The notes: generated from the letters alone by a model not told the origin. 64,000 nucleotides of DNA from Paralichthys olivaceus (GCF_024713975.1 NC_091110.1:16831501-16895500); one strand, 5' to 3'. Shown: positions 38,782 through 58,717, counted from the stretch's first letter. Numbers and translations: made by a program.

Positions 38782-40902
38782 GCTTCAATACACAGAGATT
38801 TTCTTTTTTCCTGTCTGTTCAACACATTAACACAAGGTCAGCACCTTTCCTCAATACTTTAAATCTGCTTTAAATGGAATGAGGTAATGCTTCAGCAGAA
38901 CACAGGCAGCATAGTTTTCTCCCACCATGAACCCAGATAAGATAAGCATACTCAAAGATAAGGGGCACGAAGCAATGCTCTGTGCCTCAGAGAACTGCCA
39001 CTGGCCAAGTAGAACGGTGAACATTTAACTACTCTGCTCAATTTAACACACTAACATATTTAGTGCAATGGAAAGCTTGTGCTAGATCAGAGATGCATGA
39101 GCAGACACATCAGAGCACAGCGGATTTAATCTGCATATTTAAATAAACATTACATCTGTAGATTGGCCAGTTACGAAAAAATATATTTCAAATATTGAGA
39201 AGGAGCACCAGGGTTCATGCGCTATTCATAAGAAATGTTGTGGTGTCCAACAAATACTATTTTATTGCTTTAGAAAGTGTCCTCTCTGTCTGCTGTGACC
39301 AACTGATAATCTAAAGCCGTTTTCAAACATTACCTGCAGGTAAAATCCAGAGAATTGTGTTTCGGAGTTTACCTGAAGTTTGAATTTCACACATGCACAA
39401 CAGAGCGGGAGGTTCTCTGCACAGAAGCGTTCACAACAGCCACAATGTTTGTCCGTAAAGAAATGGACCATGGTCCGCAGCGTGAAACAAATACTTTTTC
39501 GTTCACTCAAAGTTTATGGCATTTCCGAAAACTTCAAAAGCTGCATCAGAAATCACTCACTAATCACGGTATAGTCCCCTATATATTGTGTACACCGTTT
39601 TGTAGTGGTGCTTTGATTTAAAGATGATCGTTCAACATGTGTTTACCTTTAAGTATTAATATCAAGTGTAAAATAAACATTTTAAATATATTTGGGGATT
39701 TTCCACCAGCTAACGTGATTGTTGTCGTACTTTATAATCCTGAGACAATGACTTCCACGTGATACTGTGACAAACTGCAGTAGCACAAAATACTATAAGA
39801 GTTTCCTGTTTCAGAGAAGTTTCTTTTCTGTGTAGAGACGCACAAGACAAACGGGTGAAGTGGTTCTTCATAGTCACAAACTGAAGGTCATAATCAGCTG
39901 TGACTTGAGACAACAAACACAGCTGCCATTTTACAGAACCTGAGGCTGAGCCCAGTTTGTTTGCACGTTCTGATTTTACACACTTACACTTTCTGATGCC
40001 GATGAAGATAGAGTGAGAGAGAAACTGATACAGCAGCTTTGTACGGACAGAAAAAAATCACATGTCAAAACTGACACAAGGACGAGGAGACAAAATGTCT
40101 CCACGTGATGAGAATAGTTCTGTTATACCGTCATTAATCAGACTTACTGGTTCGGTGAAGCAGTTTGAGGCAGAGGTGTCCAGAACACACGCACACACTA
40201 ACGGACACACATTACCTGACACTCAGGTGAACAATGACACAGGTGAGACTCAGCAGGGCGGGGCAATGTAAACAGGAAGTCAAGGGAAGGCAGACAAACA
40301 CAGGAAGTGACGGTGGTGACTGCCAAAATAAAACAGAAAAAAACTCATATTCAAAGTCCATAAACACAATAATGTACGGCGACCGAGAGAGCTCAACACA
40401 CTGAACCTGGCTGATGTTCCAGGTGTTGAAGGTTGCTACTCGTCAGTGATGAAATGTTGAATACTGTTTCTGTAATTTTCTGCCTGGAAACTTTTCCAAC
40501 CTCTGAAGGCCTTTCAGACACTTCTCCTTCACATTCCCTCAGAAATAACATATGGCATCGTTTTCTAATAAGTGACAGTAATTCAAAACTGAAAAACTAC
40601 ATGTTTGTTAAAGGTATACATGAAATTATGTACATTTTCAAACTCTAATCGTCAGCTTCACAACAAGGCAGTTCTGGGGAATATCAGTATTATTTATCAA
40701 ACGTCCTATGCTCCCCCACCAAGGAGGTTTTATGGTTTCACCCCTGTCTGTTTGTTGGTTTATTTGTATATTTGATCATCTGTAAGCAAAACTAAAAACT
40801 TGAACATGATGTGTGGATAGAACATGGGCCGAGGAAGAATCCATTAACTTTTATGCCAACCCTGACATCTCCCCTGCTGATCGCTCCTCTACTCCAGAGA
40901 GG
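38782..40902. other. Intergenic region upstream of the RING gene
   Basis: AT-rich with no supported exon. It contains copy B of a dispersed repeat (39319-39440) and would hold the RING gene promoter and 5' UTR near 38790-38900. Confidence 0.5.
39319..39440. repeat. Dispersed repeat, copy B
   Basis: Matches 36501-36620 in order and orientation over about 120 bp with many point differences and small gaps. Confidence 0.7.
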
Positions 40903-41064
40903 TCAAAAGTCCAAAGCGTCGCTCTGGTGTTGCAGCCGCAGGCTTTCCTCGCTGTAGAACTGACTGAACCAGCGCCTGTGCTTCTGAGTGGCTGAGTCCT
41001 CTTTCACAATAAGAGACTTGGAGACATACTTCTTATTATTCCAGATCATTAAATCTCACTCAAA
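40903..41064 (-). pseudogene. Lone duplicated last exon of the Rieske oxygenase gene, with an in-frame stop
   Basis: This 162-nt block aligns without gaps to the nvd exon 7 at 43566-43727, including the CTAG acceptor side and the final TGA. The second codon pair reads TTT GAG, as in the functional exon, but the third codon is TGA (41058-41056) instead of CGA. A few missense changes follow (for example SKS for SKP). I saw no copies of exons 1-6 nearby. It is therefore an orphan, apparently dead exon. Use as an alternative last exon would truncate the protein after two residues of this exon. Confidence 0.85.
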
Positions 41065-41676
41065 CTAGGAGAAAACAGGAGAGACTTTTAAATGACATTT
41101 GATTTATATTTTGGCAACTGTATAATGGTAAGTGTGCAAACTGAATTTGTTCCCACCCAGGCATTACATCAGGAGCTATCTGCTTACTGTATCCACTGTC
41201 TTTGGCTTGACGTCTAGGTGACCTACAGGGCTCAGATTGCAGCAGGCTGGCTGCCAGGAAGGTCAACTCAAGAGTAAACCGATGAGGCAGCACCCCTAGA
41301 TAGAATTTTGAGAAATTCCAAATTAGGCTGATTCAAATGAGGCGAGAGGCTGCACGCCCCCCCCTGCTGTTCCCAGACTTCTGTGGTGCAGAGCTGAGCC
41401 ACTGTGCAATGTCTGAAGACAGCTCAGGGGGGATAGACACATTCTGCAGGATTAAATATATCATGTACATGGATGCACTTATTCACAGCAGTCCTGATTT
41501 GGGTCAACGTGATTTGGGACAGTGGGATGTTTGGGTCTGAGGGAGAGCTGGAATGGGTAAATAAAATACTTTCTGAATTGTGTCATATTTAAGACAAATG
41601 AAGCCAATTGGAGACGACTATACTAGACGCATAACACAAAGATTATATTGACAAACCTGTAGCCTGAGCAGACTTA

Positions 41677-41901
41677 TGTTCCAAATATACCCTCTGGTGG
41701 TGTTTTGTGATTAATGCTCTGTAAAGCGGCAACACAACTAATGGAGAAAATCAAAAGTAAAACCAGAAGAAAAACACATGAAAGGAGAAAAATAGTCAAT
41801 ATTACAACCAACAGTACCTCAACACATTGATCACCTGTCATTGATAACCCACACTGTACAGTGAGGGGTTCATATGGCTCAAATACCACAGATACCATCA
41901 A
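41677..41901 (-). CDS. Short ORF with one membrane-spanning segment; uncertain
   Basis: The open frame allows MTGDQCVE followed by about 30 hydrophobic residues (VLLVVILTIFLLSCVFLLVL onward), then a short polar tail ending PPEGIFGT. A longer frame starts further upstream. Its 3' part (about 41660-41725) resembles non-coding sequence at 48600-48680, so part of it lies in an interspersed repeat. I do not recognise the product and give it low weight as a gene. Confidence 0.15.
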
Positions 41902-42409
41902 CTGGTAAAATAGACATTAATCACCAATCAAGCAATGGCCTTACACTATATCTGCAGTTTTACTAAATTCAATGTTCGCATTGTACTAAATTCAACTGGC
42001 GGTTGCTGAGCAGCTTCTGGCCACAGGATGGCGCTGTACAACCAAACAAAGCGACTAATACACCTGGATCACATTGTCCATAACAGCATTTGAGCTTCCC
42101 ACCTGCCGCCTGATGTCACAGGAAAATGGCATCCGTGTATTTCTCACACTATAAGGTTTGACCTCCAGCTGACACATCACAGATTATTGTAGTATTAATG
42201 GTATTGTGAAATAATTGTAGGTTAATGTATCAAAAACAGGAACAACACACTGAGCTTTCTCTAGAACATGTGTGTAATTGTTGACCTATATGTCAATTTG
42301 TCCTAGAAGACATGCAGAGGATATCATTCCTCCCACAGAAACAGGCAATCAAACATATTACCAAACCTGGTTTGTGGTTCTTACACAACCTTAAGCTCAG
42401 CACACAGTC

Positions 42410-42642
42410 ATTCGACATTTCCCCATTCAGTTGTAAGTCAACTTCGTCCATGAGGTAATTCAACATGAGACACAGCAGAAATGTGTTCTTCTTACCTCAT
42501 CATCGCTACTTGTGTCTTCATGTTGCTAGTCAGATAACACATTGCATGTATTGCATCCTCAAAACAAGGTGATTCAACATTTTCCCTCTCAGTTTTGATT
42601 CAACTCCATGAAGTCATTCATCTCAAGACGCAGCAGAAATGT
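42410..42642. repeat. Pair of diverged direct repeats
   Basis: 42410-42486 and 42571-42642 share, in order, attc-acatttccc, cagtt, caact-c-tccatga-gt-attca and cagcagaaatgt. The period is about 160 bp. Origin unknown. Confidence 0.65.
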
Positions 42643-42789
42643 TTGTGATTTGTGATTACTGCTCACGTCAGATAATGTGACTGACTAACGCAATGCTGAA
42701 AAAAACTGATCTGGACAATCGTACGAAAAGGCAGCATAATTAAATGTTCAGAACAGAACAGTCAATGATTTCCATACTCAGTTCACCCT

Positions 42790-42795
42790 TTTATT
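42790..42795 (-). terminator. Possible nvd polyadenylation signal (AATAAA)
   Basis: A minus-strand AATAAA about 770 bp past the nvd stop. Assigned only by position. Confidence 0.3.
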
Positions 42796-43565
42796 CTTTT
42801 AAAGGACATATTTTATCAATTTATACAGAGTCTGAAGCACATTTTAAATAATTCTAAGAAACATCTATTCATTCACATGCACCGGTAAAGCAAGAAAACG
42901 TACAATATGATAATTAAATACATCTGAATCCCTTACAGATCAGCTAGAGCAGTGAGGGGAGCACAAAGTCATGACTGTGCGTAAGACAGGAAGCAAATTA
43001 TTACGTATCAAAAGAATTAAAAAAAAAAAGTTTAATCCCTTCACCCCATACCAAGTAATACAAAACGACAGGCTCCAGAAAGTTTCCAGATACTGTCTCG
43101 GAGCATGTTTGACTCCCTCTAAAATGTCTTAAGATATGTTTGGCATTCAAAGTCTAAGCAGCCCACAGAGGGGGACACAGCTATGTTCTCATGGGGAGAC
43201 AGGCTTCTGCACACACACCAGGGTAAAGGACATTTTTGGTAGGGACAAAATCATGAAAGTGTGTCGCTCTTGATTTGTTTGGACATTTTATGGACAACAA
43301 GGCAATTATGGCATTCTCAGTATTGTTAACTTACAAATTTCAATCCAGTCACTTAATCAAATATATTTCAGGCCCTTGAATACACACAGGCTGGAAAAAA
43401 CACAAGAAACAATAAAAAGGACAGTTTCATGAAATGTAAATAAAGACAAAACCCCTGCAGCAAAGAAGTCAGGTCACCTTTTCTCCTTAAATACGTGACA
43501 TATAAAATAAATTGTGGATTCTATGGAGACATCCGGTTGATGATCTCTCCTGCAGTCCAGACAGG

Positions 43566-44444
43566 TCAAAAATCAAGAGTGTCGTGCTGGTGTTGCAGCC
43601 GCGGGCTTTCCTCGCTGTAGAACTGACTGAACCAGCGCCTGTGCTTCTGGATGGCTGAGTCTTCCTTCACAATCAGAGGCTTGGAGACGTACTTCTTATT
43701 GTTCCAGATCATCAAATCTCGCTCAAACTAGGAACAAATAGAAAACAGGAGACGATCACTAGACTATAAAATGTATAACTTCTGTGATAATTGATTGATA
43801 TTGTGACACGATATGTTTAGATATTAAGACGTTGCTTCATCACAGACAGTAAAAGACAATATAAAGGTGATTCGGGTTTGTGTGTGCAGTACCTGAACGC
43901 TCTCTCCTGCCAGGATGATTTTGGGGATCAGAGGTAAGACATTCGACTGGTAATAGATGGTGTGAGTGACGTGTTGCAGCAGAGGCTCCACTGGTGTCAC
44001 GCATTGTATGATCGTACCCCGGCCAATCAAAAGTTGCTCAAAATCTAGTAACACCAGTCCTGGACCGAGCTGAAACACAAACAGACGCGTGCTCATTTCA
44101 TTCTGTGGTTTCTTCTACAGCAGAAAAAATGAGTGATAAGGATTCTCTCAAGGTGTTCTTAAGATATCGTGTTCACAAGGCAAAAGATTTGAGTTTTTTC
44201 TTAATCTCAAACCGTGATAACCTTTTAAATTCTATTTTCAATGGAATTATTAATTATTGATTCGATTATTTTTCTGTCAATCACCGTTCATCATGCACTA
44301 ACGTTAGCGTACCTGTGAGGCCACAACATGAATATCCCCCAGAGAGCAGTGGCGTCCAAACAGAATCAAACTGTGTTTCAAGTACATCTTAGCACAGTGC
44401 TTGTTGGGCTCTGACTGCGGTTCCCAGTAAGCCTAGAAAAAAGG

Positions 44445-44480
<36 letters not shown>

Positions 44481-47400
44481 AAGTTTTGTGGACATCTGTT
44501 CTGTCGTTTTTGCATAATGCTGCAGGGGTGAAAACATTACCTCATTGAGGTAATTACTTCATCCTCTCAGAATAAATCAAAGATCAAGAGTCTTACCTTC
44601 CACTCATGTTGGAGAAATTTAAAGATTTGGCTGTTGGTGTGGCGCAGATCGTTGCCGCTGATGATGCCCGGAGTGTGCAGGTAATTGAGGTGAGCAAAGT
44701 CTCCTGCGTTTTCAGGAATCTCCTGTTGTGAGGAGAAGACGGCATGAGACACCACCGTGACTGGATTGAAAGACAAGCATCAAAACCGTTGACTGTATGT
44801 AAAGATGGCAGCTCCCTAAAAGTGAAGCCAAAGCATCTCTATCGCCACTTGGTGGCTGGCTGCAATTTAGCTCATAAAACTGCCTCCTTCATGTTAATGG
44901 TTGGGATACGGACCAGACTATGAACTGAACAAATCTCATTTTAGATATTGCTTACCACACTCATGTATGTTCATATTTCTCAACACGTTGCTAAAACTGC
45001 CATGGTTCCAACAACAGATCCAAATATGAAATTCCTTGATTGGAATCTGGCTCCCGCATGTAACCTACACTTCCTAACAGGACTAAAAGAAAAATGTTTT
45101 ACCTTCTTAACAAACTTGCGCATCCACCTACTTGTATGTGAGCGTTGATAAAGTGTTCGGTTCGACCCCGGTAGACCCATTCTCCCTTTGTGATCTCTTT
45201 CTTCTCCGGGACAGTCCACTCAGGGTCCTCTCCGTCACAGTGAAACCAAACCATGATGTGGCCGTTGACCTCACAGCTTGGCCAGCTGCGCACCTTCGCA
45301 AAATTTGGCACTGAAAGACAAATGAAACCTGAAGATGATTCATCGTCTCTACAGTCAGTGATGCTGTAATATTTAATCATCACTCAGTTATCTTACTGAG
45401 TCTATTCATGCTACCCAGAAGATGAACAATTTTCCACCAATGTAACTGAAGCTTGATATTTTACATTTAAATCATTATAATTATGATAAACAACTAAAAA
45501 CAATTACATGTTTTTACAGAAAATATTAACCTAAATACACAAATCCTCTGCATTGTTATTCTGTAAAATAAAAGATTTCATATCGGCATACATGTCTCTG
45601 AAAGGCCAATCCATTAATCTTCATGTTCCACCTCAATTTTTTCTTTTGTTTCTGCTTTACATGTTTTTCAGATAGTGAATGTGTGAGAGATTTGTCGGTT
45701 CGGTTCGTACCTTTCTCTGCGTAGGGGATCTTCACACACTTCCCATCATTCCCAGCAAACTGCCACCCGTGAAATGGGCACTTTATGCAGTTTCCCACCA
45801 CCTGTCCTCCCACAGCCAGGTTGGCCCCCAGGTGAGGGCAGTAGGCATCCAACACGTAGGCCTTCCCGTCCTCGCCCCGAAACACTGCCACCTGCTCACC
45901 TACGAGACATCATTACAACAACGTCAGGTTGTTAACCTAATTCTGCAGGAATCTGTGCAACATATTCCAGTTACTTGGAGCAGGACAGCAGTGCTCTATT
46001 TGGGATTTATTTATTATTGGACAAAAAAGGAAAAAAAGAAAAAGGCAAGAACAAATGGGAGGAAAGGAAAGTCAAGTAGGAAAAAAAGTACGTGGTGGAA
46101 CATGTTTACTGTAATGCATAGGCTAAATAAATATGAGCCAAAATGTCAGACATCTTTAAATTCTATTTATAGTGGGTTTACTCAGAAATCGTCTACTTTA
46201 ACACCCGTATCCTTCTGTCTGTAGACGTTCCAGAATAAGCAGCACATATTTAAAGTCACTCCGGGGATCGATTACATCTACAGTAGATCTCAGACCAGTG
46301 TGCGTGGTGAGTGTGGAAATCGAACCTGAAGATCACATCTGGAGGTGTTCACTTTCTGTACCCACTGTCTTTGCTTGACATTTAGCTGACCCACAGTGCG
46401 AGGAGGGCTCCCAGATTAGTGCGGGTCGGGTGACAGTGGTGCAGAGAGCGTCACACTGCATCACACGGCTCATAAATATTGAGTCTGAAGAGCTTGTGGC
46501 AAAATGTAGAGTTTGTGGTAAAATGTCCTCAACACTCGATCATGGATCGTGTTGGACATATGATTGGCCCCTTTGTGTCAATTGTGGCCCCTTTATGACC
46601 CCCCCTCCATTTAGTGAAATTCTATATCCGCCACTGAGTTTTTATCAGTAACCACAACATTCGCCTCCATGACACCTTCAGGTTAAACGACAATGGCAGT
46701 CGTGAGTGTTTATAAGCTCTTAGAATGAGGCTTTGTTCTGTTGTGTTTGCCATGTGTTGCAACTACTTTGTCAACTGAACTGGTCTCATCTTTCCTGGAA
46801 ACTATGAGACAATAGAGACCAGGGGAACTCAAACATTTAACATAGCATGAAACTGAAAAAGCAGAGAACCCATGAATTCCCAGGAAAAGTTGTTTAATGG
46901 TTGTGTGTCAATAAAGAAATCGATTACTTGTGTCTCTATATTGTAGGAGGTGTGATTGAACACCAGGGAGATTTTGTGTTTTTCTGTTTTTGTGTCCATC
47001 TTTGACATGAAAAAAAAAAGTCAAAATATTTGCAATCCATTTTAATCCAGTCTCTAACTGCAAAGTCTGCAATGATTTAACATTTGGGCTAGATACTGAA
47101 TACTCTCAGTTACTCAATACTCTCAGTTACTCTGAATACAGCTAGTTACTCAATAAACTCAGTTACTGCATACTGAATACTCTCAGTAACTGAATAGAGT
47201 TCCTGGCCCAGTTACTCCAAGTTACTGTATAAAGTTACTGCATACTAGTACTTAATAAAGTTACACGATTCATCTCAGTTACTGAATAGACTCAATTACT
47301 GCATACTGACCCATGCAGTTACTGCAGCTACTGAATACTCTCAGATAGTAACTGACTGTATTCAGTAATTGAGTCAGTATCTAAATACAGTCAGTAACTG

Positions 47401-47831
47401 ATAGTAAGTGATAAAAGTACTGATTAATGAAGTGACCCAGTGTATGTTTGCACATCTGCTGAGAAAAGTTTGTAACTTGAGCACAGTTTAACATTCTATA
47501 ATTAACTGTTGTATTTATTATATATTATTTCCATACCTAGAACCGTGACATTTTTGACCTGGCCCCTCTTCAGCATGGATGTGTCCAGGACTCGGTACCA
47601 TCCGTTCGGATAAACCGGAGGCAGGTCACCGATCTTCCTCCTGCGGCGCACCTCGTTCGCCGCCCGGGCTTTGGAGCGTCCGTCCTCGGCGAAGTATCCC
47701 ACATCTTCCAGGGTCTTGAGCCGCACCAGGGGGCAGAAGAGCAGCCGGTAGAGCCGCCACACGGTGTAGATGAAGAACCCGGCGATGATGCAGAGGACCG
47801 CAGTCCGGGCCTGAGCATCGAGCCGCCACAT
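43566..47831 (-). CDS. nvd: Rieske-type cholesterol 7-desaturase (Neverland/DAF-36 family), complete gene
   Basis: Exons in transcript order: 47831-47537, 45899-45711, 45310-45132, 44722-44597, 44432-44313, 44069-43893, 43727-43566. They encode 415 aa with consistent phases. An N-terminal membrane segment lies at about residues 11-33. The Rieske 2Fe-2S centre is C119-P-H121 (CPHLGANL) and C139-P-F-H142 (CPFHGW). The non-haem iron region includes EHFINAH (about 213-219). Insect Neverland and nematode DAF-36 convert cholesterol to 7-dehydrocholesterol, the first step of ecdysteroid/dafachronic acid synthesis, and activity has been reported for vertebrate homologues. The protein is expected at the ER or another membrane with electrons supplied by a reductase. 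I chose the ATG at 47831 because the only in-frame upstream initiator-like codon is TTG before a TGA. The role in a fish without ecdysteroids is unknown. Confidence 0.93.
44445..44479. repeat. (CA)n microsatellite in nvd intron 4
   Basis: Uninterrupted CA dinucleotides, read directly, adjacent to the exon 5 acceptor. On the transcript strand it is a TG repeat close to the polypyrimidine tract. Confidence 0.9.
45711..45899 (-). CDS. nvd: nvd exon 2, Rieske iron-sulphur cluster
   Basis: 189 nt, phase 1 in and phase 1 out. It carries both cluster-binding boxes, CPHLGANL and CPFHGW, separated by 17 residues, as in Rieske oxygenases. Acceptor CTCGTAG, donor AAAG|GTACG. Confidence 0.93.
47085..47412. 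repeat. Degenerate minisatellite in nvd intron 1
   Basis: About 330 bp of repeated, imperfect GTTACT-GAATAC-TCTCA words (unit about 10-17 bp), including stretches in inverted sense (actgactgtattcagtaa). It lies about 125 bp downstream of the exon 1 donor on the transcript strand. Confidence 0.8.
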
Positions 47832-49054
47832 GAGGTCCCCGGAGAAGAGTCCAACAGGAGGCTCCTTCAAGGTCTGCTCACTGGTGCAGGGTCAGAGGAT
47901 GAGTTTGGTTATGAAGTTTCCTGGAGACATGACATTTATTCAAGCTACGCCCATTATCTGACAGCAAGCTATTCCCTAAGGCAAAGTTATGAAATTCATA
48001 CAGTGATTCATAGTTTAAAATATGGTCCACATGAGGCCTCCAGCTCAAGTGACTGACAAATGTTATTTTAAACCTCCAGCTGCAGGTTTGATGCTCCTGT
48101 AGTTTGGTTCTTCCACATCAAACTGTGAATATTTGTCTGTAAAGATGTGGGTGTGTGTGATGGTGTCAAGTTCACACTGTGACGCGCCTTCAATCAAACT
48201 GCTGTCACAAACAACAACCCTCTGAAATATCATTGCATTAATAATAACTGTAGTAGATGTATTTATGATTTATGTACTTTTGTACTAATGTGCATCATTA
48301 TAGTCCTGACCTGCACTATGAAGACTGATATAGACAAACCTGCGACACAAAGACCTGGAACTGGGCTGTCCCTATACTTTTGTCCATACAGTGCATTAAT
48401 GATAATGATAATAATACATTTATTTATAGAGTACTTTTTAATACAAAGTACAAAGTGATGCACAACAAGAAAAAAATGGTTAAAATAGAAAAGGAACTTG
48501 ATTAATTCTAATAATAGTTGTCTAATAATAATAATAATAACTAATAACTGTGCATCATAGTTGTTCTGCACTGTGAAGATTCAGAACATACAGACACAAC
48601 TGTGGCCTGAGTGGAACAGATTCATATTCTGAATGCTCCCTCTACTGGTCTTTGTGATTAATGCGTTGCAAATTTTGTACGTGTTTAATGTACATATTTA
48701 TAAAGAAATAATGTTTTTCATATCATATATAATTATGCATGGAGAAACATTAGATTCACATTGGTCACAACTGTGTATTCAATTATCTGCAACATGAAAA
48801 TAAGACTTACAAACAGGAATAACACTGCAAACGTTTTATATAACATTTTCTGGCCTTGTTTTCATTTATTATATTAACATAAAAACAAGTTATATGGTTT
48901 ACATAGTACTGTATTTTCTCCTGATGGTGTTTACGGCTTCCACTTTAGTCTGGGCTAACTACATCAAAAGCCACGGAACATGTTTTTCCTCACATAAAAT
49001 TTATTGTAAGGACTCTGTTATTAGTACAATTGTCTTAATTGAGCTTGAAATGCA
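47832..49054. other. Intergenic region, cel copy 1 to nvd
   Basis: Contains the nvd 5' flank (no TATA noticed), a fragment of the aataat...atttatttatagagtac repeat at about 48400-48490, an AAT-rich microsatellite at about 48523-48542 and the 3' UTR of cel copy 1. No gene seen. Confidence 0.5.
49000..49005 (-). terminator. Polyadenylation signal of cel copy 1
   Basis: AATAAA on the minus strand 50 bp past the stop codon, a plausible very short 3' UTR. Confidence 0.6.
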
Positions 49055-52762
<3,708 letters not shown>

Positions 52763-52798
52763 GGCTGTCCAGAAACCAGCAGATGCCTCTCCACGTGC

Positions 52799-52805
52799 TT
52801 ATATA
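52799..52805 (-). promoter_or_regulatory. TATA box of cel copy 1
   Basis: TATATAA on the minus strand, about 37 bp before the ATG, with a CACGTG E-box immediately downstream. Copy 2 has a TATA box at the same distance, which supports it and implies a 5' UTR of about 10 nt. Confidence 0.7.
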
Positions 52806-54664
52806 CACATAGACACCCCACCCCCCCATTACAAGAGGTTTACTTATGAATACAGATGTTTACCCATGTTATGCAACCTCTGACCTCTGGTGGGAAGCAG
52901 CATAGTAAAAACTGTGCAAAACGACAAGAGAATCAAGTTATAAAACCCTTCCAGTGTTTTCATGTTGTACGTTTCACAAAACTCATATGAACTGATGGAA
53001 TTTATTGTCTATTCACATGGATTTGGGGGGTGCATTATGGTGTTTTGAGAATTATTTATTGAACGGCCATACAAGTTTAATTGTTTTGGAAAGTTTAAAA
53101 ATGATGCACAGACACTCACTTTATGCAAAATGTAAATAGAGTTGCTAGTATTTAATTAGGAGGGGACAATATTTAGCTTTTTTCAAGTTCACTGTCACAC
53201 TTTCTTGAATGACTGAAATACAATTATTAAAATATGGCATGCACACAAAGAGCATATACATTGTAGATGTACATATATTGAAAAAACTTGAGCACATGGA
53301 AGAGAGGAAGCTCACTGGTTTTTGCAAAACTGGTACAAAAGTTGAAGAGTTGTTGATTTACAGAAGCAGATGGAGTGTTTCTCAGATTGTTGAAAAAAAA
53401 CGTATTTTGAGATTAGATAAAAACTTCCAAAATAACACACACAACGGTGCTGCAGTTGGCTGAAAAATGTATTTGTGTTTCAATATTTTTGACCAGAGCC
53501 AAATCCTTTTCAATCCTTCCTGCCATGACAGATCCACACACTCCATCTCCACAATGTGCAAAGTATTCCAGGAGAACTGTGAAGGAAAGTGCTTTTTGAA
53601 CTTGTAGGCCAATGCTAGCTGTGTTAGCTGACTACCCTTAGCTGACAGAGCTGACAAGCAGCTTTCCAACATCATCTGAGGAAGATAAGCTTCAATTTAC
53701 ATTGATGACTTTGTGTTTAATTAACGCAGCCTCTCCGCAAGTGATGATAATTATCTCTGATAGGCTCGTTTGAAATAAATAATAAAATAATACAATTTAA
53801 AATTATGGACTCTGGTCTATTCTGAATTATCACCACCATATTGGTTAGCTTGTTTGATTGTTAGCTAGATAACACAATAACTTCCAGTTTGCACAAAAGT
53901 GCAGATTTATAGGAAGGTTTTTTTTTCTTCCGTTTTGCTGACATTGGTTTAACATTGAGTTTTGACATAGATCTCCAGAGGAAATCAGAATCAGAAGTAC
54001 TTTATTATATCATGAATCTTGTCATGAATCATGAATCAATATCATGAATATTGATATTTATATATTTAAAGGGCTAATGTCTATGAGTTTGTGCAGCTTG
54101 ATTGAATTCAAGGGGATTATTGAGCCTTAGTTAAGGATATTATGGCACCATGATGCATGATTGTGTACATTCACTAACTGAATTGCATTACAGACCTCCA
54201 CTGCAGGGTCACCCATGGGGCAACCTTAGAGCAGAGCCTGCACCAGACGTGACACCAAGAAGGACTCTTTCAGTTAGACCCCTTTCAGTTCCTTTGCTTT
54301 ATGTTGAACAATCCAGCAAAGATTATTTCTTTAGACTCTTGTTTTGTTTTTCATTTTAAATTACGAGGTTAACCCACACTTGGGCACCAACGATAATGTT
54401 CTGCACATTAAATAAAATCAACACCAAAACATTATAATATCATAGAGTCCTGTCTGTTTTCGATGCTGAGTTAAAACAAACACAAACTTCAAATGGAAAC
54501 ATGCAAAGTGAGTTTTTTGAGCATTACATTGAGGCACAATAAATTATTGGATAAAACAAAACAAGACATAATTTGAACAAATCAATTGATTTATGATTAA
54601 CAGTACTGATATGATTCCTTACATATATGGGTTCTACACTAAAGGTGCACAGTTATTACACAAG
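52806..54664. other. Intergenic region between cel copies 1 and 2
   Basis: No gene seen. At 53983-54010 there is a cagaatcagaagtactttatt fragment typical of fish LINE 3' ends (minus sense), followed by catgaat-rich local repeats to about 54060. From about 54171 to 54664 the sequence is nearly identical to 61436-61932 downstream of copy 3, so it belongs to the duplicated unit. Confidence 0.55.
54171..54664. repeat. Duplicated 3' flank, unit of cel copy 2
   Basis: About 495 bp matching 61436-61932 with few differences, continuing into the lipase exons. It defines one edge of the tandem duplication unit at cactaactgaa (54171). Confidence 0.85.
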
Positions 54665-58673
<4,009 letters not shown>

Positions 58674-58710
58674 CGTGACTGTGATCACCAGGTTGGTTTT
58701 CAGGCTGGAC

Positions 58711-58717
58711 TTTTATA
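58711..58717 (-). promoter_or_regulatory. TATA box of cel copy 2
   Basis: TATAAAA on the minus strand, 38 bp before the ATG at 58673, at the same spacing as copy 1. Confidence 0.72.

Larger units (their letters stand above)
41065..43565. other. Downstream region of nvd: repeats and a small membrane ORF
   Basis: It contains a short open frame with one predicted membrane segment (41677-41901, minus), a pair of diverged direct repeats (42410-42486 and 42571-42642) and the probable nvd 3' UTR. A minus-strand AATAAA at 42790-42795 would end a 3' UTR of about 0.77 kb. Confidence 0.45.

Noticed and set aside
45679-46224. 181-codon plus-strand frame
   Set aside because: It is antisense to the Rieske exon 2 of nvd, and its second half is low-complexity lysine-rich sequence.
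47832-47870. N-terminal extension of nvd from a TTG codon
   Set aside because: There is no ATG in frame before the upstream TGA. The ATG at 47831 precedes a normal membrane anchor.
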